Shown one piece after another: positions 5,303-9,948 of a stretch of DNA of 9,948 nucleotides. Every line of letters begins with the position of its first letter. The stretch's first letter is position 1. Made by a program: the position numbers and the translations under genes. Under the pieces are notes generated by a model. It saw only the letters and a program-made list of their open reading frames with translations, did no database searches and was not told where the DNA came from. Source of the stretch: Bacillota bacterium (GTDB lineage: Bacteria; Bacillota; Clostridia; Christensenellales; SZUA-584); NCBI GenBank assembly GCA_023399095.1, contig JAEWQS010000069.1, forward strand, positions 1-9,948. Reading direction: 5' to 3'.

Positions 5303-6181
5303 TTAAATAAAATATTGCCCATCTATGCGAACGGTGGCGCTGCCGCCGAAAAGCAGCTGGCTTTCCTGCATCTTGAGCTTGACGGTATTGAATACGCGGT
5401 CATCACCGCCCTGTTCAATATCGACGGCATCACCGTTCCAGAGACTGTATTTTCGCATATAATGACCAAAGGCGCTGTTGCCGGAGCCTGTGGCTGGGTC
5501 TTCAAGGTAGCCAAAGCGCGGCGCAAAAACGCGCGTGTGCGCGTGAGCACTGCTGTCTTGCGTCTGCATCGAGAAGATCAGTATGATGTCAATATTATTT
5601 GTTTCGCAGAATGCTTTTAATTGCGGTTCATCCGGATAGATGCTGATTTCGTCCGCGAATGACTTAACGGGCACGATCAGCGTTTTAAGCCCCGCGTCGA
5701 TCACATCCAGCGGATATTCGGATGCCAACTGGTTCTCTTTGAGCCCCAGTTTTTCAGCCACTGCCTGATTGGTCAAAGCTGTGCCTATGAAAACAGGCTC
5801 CGGAGCCGAAATGAACACGGCATTATCCTCGGCGATACGATTATATACCGTAAGCGCGCCCTTCTTGCGTGTGCTGATGGTGAGCTCGCTTTGAGACAAT
5901 AAACGCGGCGAGCCTTTGATGAGACTGTGCATGCAGGCGATCGTGCCATGGCCGCAAAAATCCACTTCGCATTCCGAAGAATAGTAGATGAGATCAATAC
6001 CTTCTTCAGATTGCGTGCAAAAGACGACCTCCGAAACAAAGCCCTTGTGCTGTTTGGCCACATCAAGCATCTGCGCATCGGTCAGCGACTGGTCTTGCTT
6101 AAGATAAAGACAGGCAGCCGGATTTCCAAGCGAATTCCCTGACGTAAAAGCATCTGTTTTTTTATAAGCGTATACATTCAT
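5303..6181 (-). CDS. PhzF-family isomerase/epimerase-like protein
   Basis: A 292-residue cytoplasmic protein of the diaminopimelate-epimerase fold. Family landmarks are visible: DAFTSGNSLGNPAA at 10-23, the catalytic glutamate E51 in FVSEVVF, CGHGT at 76-80, and EDPATGSGNSAFG at 217-229, whose aspartate D218 and glycine-rich turn line the active site. PhzF itself isomerises an intermediate of phenazine synthesis, but no other phenazine gene is here. Most Firmicute homologues have no known substrate, so the physiological reaction cannot be stated. Length is typical of the family. The ATG follows AGAGGTGA with a good gap. The gene appears monocistronic: it has its own near-consensus promoter, the ABC operon terminates upstream of it, and a weak terminator follows. 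Confidence 0.9.
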   Translation of the reverse strand: MNVYAYKKTDAFTSGNSLGNPAACLYLKQDQSLTDAQMLDVAKQHKGFVSEVVFCTQSEEGIDLIYYSSECEVDFCGHGTIACMHSLIKGSPRLLSQSELTISTRKKGALTVYNRIAEDNAVFISAPEPVFIGTALTNQAVAEKLGLKENQLASEYPLDVIDAGLKTLIVPVKSFADEISIYPDEPQLKAFCETNNIDIILIFSMQTQDSSAHAHTRVFAPRFGYLEDPATGSGNSAFGHYMRKYSLWNGDAVDIEQGGDDRVFNTVKLKMQESQLLFGGSATVRIDGQYFI

Positions 6182-6239
6182 ATAGTCACCTCTTAGTGGG
6201 CATGCACAGACTGATTCGGTACTGCCTTGGATTTATGCC

Positions 6240-6269
6240 ATTATAATTCCGGTAAAACGTATGTGTCAA
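6240..6269 (-). promoter_or_regulatory. Near-consensus promoter of the PhzF-family gene
   Basis: Read on the minus strand: TTGACA (6269-6264), an 18-base spacer and TATAAT (6245-6240). Both boxes match the sigma-A consensus exactly. Transcription should start near 6233, giving a leader of about 50 bases before the ATG at 6181. This implies strong, largely constitutive expression unless a repressor site exists in the leader. Confidence 0.8.
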
Positions 6270-6300
6270 CATATGTATTCTGCGAAAATAGATGAGAATG

Positions 6301-6326
6301 AAAAACGGCAGGTTGCTCTGCCGTTT
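6301..6326 (-). terminator. Intrinsic terminator of the ABC importer operon
   Basis: On the minus strand, AAACGGCAG (6326-6318) and CTGCCGTTT (6311-6303) form a perfect 9-bp stem around a 6-base loop and run into a T tract. It lies about 20 bases after the ATPase stop codon and about 30 bases before the PhzF promoter, insulating the two units. Confidence 0.9.
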
Positions 6327-6346
6327 AATAGGATCGATACAATTAG

Positions 6347-7087
6347 TTATAATATCTTGGCAAGAAAGCTTTTTAAGCGATCGCTCTGGGGATTTTCGAA
6401 CAGCTCTTTGGGACTGTTTTCCTCCACAATTTTGCCCTCGTCCATGAATATCACACGTGTGCCGACCTCTCGCGCGAAACCCATCTCATGCGTGACGACC
6501 ACCATGGTCATGCCGCCGACCGCAAGTGATTTCATCACATCCAGCACCTCGCCGACCATCTCAGGATCCAGCGCGGAGGTGGGCTCGTCAAACAGCATTA
6601 CATCAGGGTTCATGCACAGCGCCCGCACAATCGCGATACGCTGCTTCTGGCCGCCGGAGAGCTGTGAGGGATAAGCATCGGCGCGGTCCGCCAGCCCCAC
6701 GCGCTTCAATAGCGTCATAGCACGCTCTTCAGCTTCATCCTGAGAGAGCTTTAGCAGCTTCATGGGAGCGAGCGACATGTTTTTGAGCACCTTCATATGA
6801 GGAAACAGATTGAACTGCTGAAACACCATGCCCATCTTCTGGCGGTGGATATTGATATCTACCTTGGGGTCGGTGATGTTGACACCCTCGAAGAAAATGC
6901 GCCCGCCTGTGGGCACCTCGAGAAGATTCAAGCAGCGAAGGAAAGTGGATTTGCCGGAGCCCGAAGGGCCGACCACCACGGTGACTTCACCCTGCGCGAT
7001 TTGCGTGGTGATGCCGTCCAGCGCCACCAGTTTGCCGAAATGCTTTTCAAGACCTTCCACACGAATCAGTATATTATCAGTGATCAC
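6347..7087 (-). CDS. Polar amino-acid ABC transporter ATP-binding protein
   Basis: A 246-residue cytoplasmic ATPase that powers amino-acid import with the permease encoded just upstream. Walker A is GPSGSGKST (40-48), the Q-loop is near Q90, the ABC signature is LSGGQ (143-147), Walker B is VMLFDE (163-168) with catalytic E168, and the switch histidine is H200 in VVVTHEMGFA. Length and sequence fit the GlnQ/HisP/ArtP group. The start is taken as GTG at 7087, 10 bases after AAAGGAGG, overlapping the permease stop by 11 bases. An in-frame ATG at 7138 would add 17 residues lying inside the permease gene; it has no ribosome binding site and no family support. Last gene of the operon; an intrinsic terminator follows. 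Substrate specificity (glutamine, arginine, cystine or other) cannot be told from the ATPase. Confidence 0.95.
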   Translation of the reverse strand: MITDNILIRVEGLEKHFGKLVALDGITTQIAQGEVTVVVGPSGSGKSTFLRCLNLLEVPTGGRIFFEGVNITDPKVDINIHRQKMGMVFQQFNLFPHMKVLKNMSLAPMKLLKLSQDEAEERAMTLLKRVGLADRADAYPSQLSGGQKQRIAIVRALCMNPDVMLFDEPTSALDPEMVGEVLDVMKSLAVGGMTMVVVTHEMGFAREVGTRVIFMDEGKIVEENSPKELFENPQSDRLKSFLAKIL

Positions 7088-7775
7088 TGCGGTTGAGCCT
7101 CCTTTCAAGCTGGCGAACGCCCATGGAAAGCAATACAACCAGCAGCAAATAGATCAGTGCAACCGCGATAAGCGGTAATGTATAATCGTAAATTGTACCG
7201 CCTATGATAAACGCACCGCGTGTGAGGTCCTCTAGCGCGATATAACCCGCAACAGAGGTTTCTTTTAATAGTACGATGAATTCGTTGGCGAGCGGGGGCA
7301 CGACGTTTTTAAACGCCTGCGGCATCACGATATGCCACATTGTCTGGCGATAGTTGAAGCCGAGGCTACGACCCGCTTCAGATTGGCCTGCGTCGATGGA
7401 CATGATGCCACCGCGGAAAATTTCTGCTACATAAGCTGCTGAGTTCAGGCCGAATGCGAGAATCGCGACAAGCAGCTTATTGTTGGAGGATGCGAATATT
7501 ATGAAGTATGCGATGAGAATTTGAACCATGACGGGCGTGCCGCGAATAACAGTGATAAAGAGATGGCACAGGGCATTAGCGAATTTCATTTTGCCCGTTT
7601 TGTCATGTGTTGCACGGATGATTGCCACAAGAAAGCCGAGGGCGATACCGATCATTATCGCAAACAGCGTGATGAGTAGGGTGTTGCCGAGGCCTCTTAT
7701 GAGGTACCGCCAACGATCATCGGTGATGAAGGCACGTGTAAAATCATTAGCAAATTCTTGCCACCATTCAGCCAT
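7077..7775 (-). CDS. Polar amino-acid ABC transporter permease
   Basis: A 232-residue membrane protein forming the channel of the importer, most likely as a homodimer because only one permease gene is present. Hydrophobic segments are seen at about 30-54, 68-97, 100-118, 150-170 and 198-220. The family pattern RGTPVMVQ is at 78-85. The cytoplasmic EAA loop that docks the ATPase runs from about 117 to 160 (EIFRGGIMSIDAGQSEAGRSLGF, followed by IVMPQAFKNVVPP). This is the HisM/GlnP type. The ATG at 7775 follows AGGAGGT with an 8-base gap. The gene is separated from the upstream binding-protein gene by 142 bases containing a stable hairpin. Its end overlaps the ATPase start, so those two are translationally coupled. 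Confidence 0.95.
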   Translation of the reverse strand: MAEWWQEFANDFTRAFITDDRWRYLIRGLGNTLLITLFAIMIGIALGFLVAIIRATHDKTGKMKFANALCHLFITVIRGTPVMVQILIAYFIIFASSNNKLLVAILAFGLNSAAYVAEIFRGGIMSIDAGQSEAGRSLGFNYRQTMWHIVMPQAFKNVVPPLANEFIVLLKETSVAGYIALEDLTRGAFIIGGTIYDYTLPLIAVALIYLLLVVLLSMGVRQLERRLNRSDH

Positions 7776-7823
7776 GAACGTATACCTCCTTTTTCGATTT
7801 ATATGATGTATTTAATAATAGAT

Positions 7824-7851
7824 AAGGGCTGCCTGTGGTTAGGCAGCCCTT
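7824..7851 (-). promoter_or_regulatory. Intra-operon hairpin between binding protein and permease genes
   Basis: AAGGGCTGCCT and AGGCAGCCCTT form a perfect 11-bp stem around a 6-base loop. On the minus strand it is followed by ATCTATTATT rather than a continuous T tract, so it is better read as a leaky terminator or a 3' RNA-stabilising stem. In many ABC operons such stems make the binding protein more abundant than the membrane components. Confidence 0.7.
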
Positions 7852-7876
7852 GCCAATCGTTTTTGCTCTGCCTTTG

Positions 7877-7901
7877 AAAAGGTATCAACGAAAGACCTTT
7901 T
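7877..7901 (-). repeat. Small second hairpin in the operon gap
   Basis: AAAAGGT (7877-7883) and ACCTTTT (7895-7901) form a 7-bp stem with an 11-base loop, just after the binding-protein stop codon and before the 11-bp stem. It may add to RNA stability at the 3' end of the binding-protein message. Confidence 0.4.
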
Positions 7902-7917
7902 ATGTCAAGCTTTTCGA

Positions 7918-8772
7918 TTAGGAAGCGGTAATGTACTTGTCAAGGACCGCTTGGATCTCACCGGATGCCGTCAATTCTGCCAGCGCAGCATTAATCTGCT
8001 CAAGCAAAGATGTATTGTCCTTTGAGATTGAGATAGCATATTCTTCTAAAACATACTCGGTCTCAAGGATCTGAAGATCCTCATTTTCGGATACGAACAC
8101 CTTAGCGGGTTCGTTGTCGATGACAACTGCGTCGACCTTGCCCTGAAGCAGCGCCTGCACAGCATCCGCACCTTTGTTGAAACGCTCGATCTGTGCGAGT
8201 CCGGTGTCAACATAGTCCCAAGTGACATACAGGTCACCTGTAGTGGATAGCTGCACACCAATGGACTTGCCTTCAAAATCATCTGCGGAAGCGATATCAG
8301 AATCTTGTTTGACAATAATAACTTGCTTGCCCGTTGCGTATGATTGGGAGAAGTTAACTGCTTCCTTCCGCTCGTCTGTAACCGTCATACCGGCCATCCC
8401 TATATCTGCCTTGCCACTGTTGACCGCAGTAATAATGGACTCGAATTCCATGTCTTCAATGACCAGCTCCATACCCAGCTTATCGGCGATGAGCTTTGCG
8501 ATTTCGGCGTCGATACCCACAATTTCCTGTCCCTCGTAGTATTCATACGGCGGGAAAGCGGCGTTTGTCGCCATTTTCAATGTGCCGCCCGTGGCGTCAG
8601 TCTCTTCGGCAACAGGTGATTCTGTCACTTCAGCCGATTCGTCGGCAGGCGCTTCAGTCGCGGCGGGTGATTCCGATGCGGCAGGCTTGTCAGTCTGCGG
8701 CGCGCATGCAGCAAATGCAAATACCACGCATAATACCATTACCAGCGAGGCGATTGTCTTCAATGCTTTCAT
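7918..8772 (-). CDS. Polar amino-acid ABC transporter substrate-binding lipoprotein
   Basis: A 284-residue extracellular lipoprotein that captures the amino acid and delivers it to the permease. Residues 1-23 are a lipoprotein signal with lipobox FAAC and Cys23. Residues 24-61 form an Ala/Glu/Ser/Pro-rich tether. From about 62 the type 3 periplasmic-binding fold begins: TNAAFPPYEYYEG (69-81), GIDAEIAKLIADKLG (86-100), and GMTVTDERKEAVNFSQ (128-143), where R135 should hold the ligand carboxylate. VIDN (217-220) supplies D219 for the ligand amino group. This marks an amino-acid binder; the exact ligand is undetermined. The ATG at 8772 follows an imperfect GGGGGAA ribosome binding site. First gene of the operon, with its own promoter at 8811-8839. 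Confidence 0.95.
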   Translation of the reverse strand: MKALKTIASLVMVLCVVFAFAACAPQTDKPAASESPAATEAPADESAEVTESPVAEETDATGGTLKMATNAAFPPYEYYEGQEIVGIDAEIAKLIADKLGMELVIEDMEFESIITAVNSGKADIGMAGMTVTDERKEAVNFSQSYATGKQVIIVKQDSDIASADDFEGKSIGVQLSTTGDLYVTWDYVDTGLAQIERFNKGADAVQALLQGKVDAVVIDNEPAKVFVSENEDLQILETEYVLEEYAISISKDNTSLLEQINAALAELTASGEIQAVLDKYITAS

Positions 8773-8810
8773 TATAGGTTCCCCCAGTTTATAAATTTAA
8801 TTTGCTTGTT

Positions 8811-8839
8811 ATTATATTATATTTGTGATGTTTATTCAA
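8811..8839 (-). promoter_or_regulatory. Promoter of the ABC importer operon
   Basis: On the minus strand: TTGAAT (8839-8834), a 17-base spacer and TATAAT (8816-8811). A second TATAAT overlaps at 8821-8816 but would be too close to this -35. The predicted start near 8804 gives a leader of about 30 bases. The -35 box lies inside one of two TATTCA words spaced 11 bases apart (8833-8838 and 8844-8849, plus strand). Confidence 0.7.
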
Positions 8840-8850
8840 CAGATATTCAT

Positions 8851-8888
8851 TCTGCATAAAAAAAATTCAGACAACTGCGTTATGCAGA
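8851..8888. promoter_or_regulatory. Inverted repeat between divergent promoters
   Basis: TCTGCATAA (8851-8859) and TTATGCAGA (8880-8888) are perfect 9-bp arms separated by 20 bases. The repeat lies upstream of the importer promoter and upstream of the divergent phosphatidyltransferase gene. Arm spacing suits a dimer bridging several helical turns or an RNA stem. No known operator consensus was recognised. Confidence 0.4.
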
Positions 8889-8980
8889 TGTATAAAAATG
8901 AAATAAGGTACCAATGTTTTTAGATATCATACCAGAAGTGAAAATATCCGTTAATTCAATAAGACGTATGCAAGGAGCCG

Positions 8981-8989
8981 TGTTATACT
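8981..8989 (+). promoter_or_regulatory. Extended -10 promoter of the phosphatidyltransferase gene
   Basis: TG (8981-8982), one base, then TATACT (8984-8989) form an extended -10 element. No good -35 box is seen at the usual distance, which extended -10 promoters tolerate. The predicted start near 8996 lies after an upstream ATG at 8914 and supports the shorter protein starting at 9022. Confidence 0.5.
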
Positions 8990-9021
8990 CACTTCAAGGA
9001 TTGCTTGAAAGGAATCACATC

Positions 9022-9558
9022 ATGAAGAGGCACGCCGCCAATATCATCACACTTTTTCGTATACCGCTGTCGCTTTGCCTGCTGCTGCCAATGAACATAG
9101 GCCCTTTTCTGGGGCTCTACTTTTTATGCGGCTTTACCGATTTGCTGGACGGCATTGTGGCCCGAAAGCTCAAATTGCAGAGCACTTTGGGCGCACGGCT
9201 GGATTCTGCCGCCGATCTGCTCATGGTGGGCGTCATTGTATTCAAGCTGTTTGAAAAGGGTATGATCTCATATTTTTTGCCATGGCTCATTGCAATTACA
9301 GCGATGCGGATATTAAGCATGCTTGTGGTGTTTTTGAAGCACAAAATATTCGGCGTGCTGCACACCTGGGCCAACAAAGCCACAGGGTTGCTGCTTTTTT
9401 TCGTGCTGCCGCTTACTTATCTCATTAGTGACAAAACTGTGGGGTGGGTTGTGATAGCCGTGGCGTTATACGCGGCGCTTGAGGAGCTTGTCATCAACAT
9501 CAAGGAAAAGACGTTTCATCCCGATAAGAGATTTTGGTTTGACAAGGCAACAAAATAA
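9022..9558 (+). CDS. Small CDP-alcohol phosphatidyltransferase
   Basis: A 178-residue integral membrane enzyme that should transfer a phosphatidyl group from a CDP-linked lipid to an alcohol in phospholipid synthesis. The full family motif D-x2-D-G-x2-A-R-x8-G-x3-D-x3-D is present: D40, D43, G44, A47, R48, G57, D61 and D65; the aspartates bind metal and catalyse. Hydrophobic stretches before and after (about 8-38, 64-76, 85-105, 120-153) fit the six-helix fold. The acceptor alcohol (glycerol phosphate, serine, inositol phosphate or other) cannot be settled. A longer reading from ATG 8914 adds 36 residues without hydrophobic or motif content. The ATG at 9022 follows AAAGGA with an 8-base gap and an extended -10 promoter inside the longer frame, so it is preferred. 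Transcribed divergently from the ABC operon. Confidence 0.9.
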   Translation: MKRHAANIITLFRIPLSLCLLLPMNIGPFLGLYFLCGFTDLLDGIVARKLKLQSTLGARLDSAADLLMVGVIVFKLFEKGMISYFLPWLIAITAMRILSMLVVFLKHKIFGVLHTWANKATGLLLFFVLPLTYLISDKTVGWVVIAVALYAALEELVINIKEKTFHPDKRFWFDKATK

Positions 9559-9560
9559 CA

Positions 9561-9592
9561 AAAAGCGCACAGTGTGAATACCGCGCGCCTTT
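9561..9592 (-). terminator. Terminator of the right-end membrane protein gene
   Basis: On the minus strand, AAAGGCGC (9592-9585) pairs with GCGCTTTT (9568-9561), 8 bp with one G-T, around a 16-base loop, and runs into TTTTTGTTATTTTG. It lies about 15 bases after the minus-strand stop codon at 9607. On the plus strand only TTT follows, so it may serve the phosphatidyltransferase gene weakly. Confidence 0.55.
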
Positions 9593-9606
9593 AAGTGTGA
9601 TTTCAG

Positions 9607-9948
9607 TTAAAATCCATAATCGTTTGCGTCTTCGCTTACGCCGTTTATCACTCTGCTTGTTCCGCCCAGCAGCGCTGCCGCATGCAGAACAACAAACGCC
9701 ATAAACAGCGCCATCGCGGCCCAGCCAATCAGCGCAAAAGGCATGATGCCGGGGCGGCTTGTGAGCGACGCGTCTTCAACGAAGAACCGTGACATGCTGC
9801 CCGAGAGGATATACCAGGCGTACACGGCGCTTGCAGCGCCCGCGCAGCCCGCCACAACCAATTCGACAATGCGTTTGCGGCCGCGTTCAAGCAATGAAAA
9901 TATCACATATAGCGCGCACAGCACGAACACAGAGATGCAAAACGCGGC
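9607..9948 (-). CDS. Unrecognised membrane protein, C-terminal part (cut by right edge)
   Basis: The last 113 codons before the stop are visible and the frame stays open to the window edge, so the start lies outside. Three hydrophobic segments can be read: one at the truncated end (ISVFVLCALYVIFSLL), one after the basic loop ERGRKR (IVELVVAGCAGAASAVYAWYIL), and one near the end (IMPFALIGWAAMALFMAFVVLH). The tail is short and polar and ends DANDYGF. The basic loop suggests an inside-facing turn between the first two segments. A GTG inside the frame at 9930 has no ribosome binding site and is probably not the start. No family was recognised. A terminator follows on the same strand. Confidence 0.65.
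   Translation of the reverse strand, partial: AAFCISVFVLCALYVIFSLLERGRKRIVELVVAGCAGAASAVYAWYILSGSMSRFFVEDASLTSRPGIMPFALIGWAAMALFMAFVVLHAAALLGGTSRVINGVSEDANDYGF

Noticed and set aside
5303..6181. Part of a phenazine biosynthesis cluster
   Set aside because: Only the PhzF-like gene is present; no other phz-type gene occurs in the window and PhzF homologues are widespread without phenazines.
7886..7908. Internal promoter after the binding-protein gene: TTGACA on the minus strand at 7908-7903
   Set aside because: The -35 is perfect but the bases at -10 (GATACC-like) match poorly, so it is probably fortuitous.
8914..9021. N-terminal extension of the phosphatidyltransferase from ATG 8914
   Set aside because: No ribosome binding site before 8914, the extra 36 residues match nothing in the family, and an extended -10 promoter lies inside this stretch.

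Overview
The window looks like chromosomal DNA from a Gram-positive Firmicute, probably Clostridia-like. The evidence is strong AGGAGG-type ribosome binding sites, sigma-A-type promoters, two lipoproteins with lipoboxes, and a DUF4004 (YhbD-type) plus bactofilin gene pair typical of Firmicutes. No rRNA, tRNA, transposase, phage gene or CRISPR array is visible, so no species can be named from the sequence.

Layout, left to right. Positions 1-267 (minus) hold the N-terminal part of a protein with two zinc ribbons, cut by the left edge. Positions 268-926 have no convincing gene. They contain an AT-rich stretch, then three tandem copies (567-854, period about 111-114 bp) of a hairpin repeat. Its stems change in compensatory fashion and its loop is conserved. 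Next on the plus strand are a lipid-anchored alkaline phosphatase (927-2483) and a short-chain dehydrogenase/reductase with an unexplained helical C-terminal extension (2543-3739), closed by an intrinsic terminator. On the minus strand, facing them, is a two-gene operon: DUF4004 (MerR-like N-terminus, 4548-5168) and a bactofilin-like cytoskeletal protein (3805-4536). A PhzF-family protein follows (5303-6181) with its own near-consensus promoter.

Positions 6301-8839 are a complete polar amino-acid ABC importer operon on the minus strand: promoter, substrate-binding lipoprotein, stable hairpin, permease, overlapping ATPase and terminator. A divergent plus-strand gene encodes a small CDP-alcohol phosphatidyltransferase (9022-9558). 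The window ends with the C-terminal part of an unrecognised membrane protein on the minus strand.

The genes do not form one pathway. The recognisable themes are nutrient acquisition at the cell surface (phosphatase, ABC importer), membrane lipid synthesis and a bactofilin scaffold. The most unusual material is non-coding: the hairpin repeat array, and a 9-bp inverted-repeat operator upstream of the DUF4004 gene. The half-site of that operator, together with a neighbouring 7-mer, recurs in the promoter of the dehydrogenase gene.
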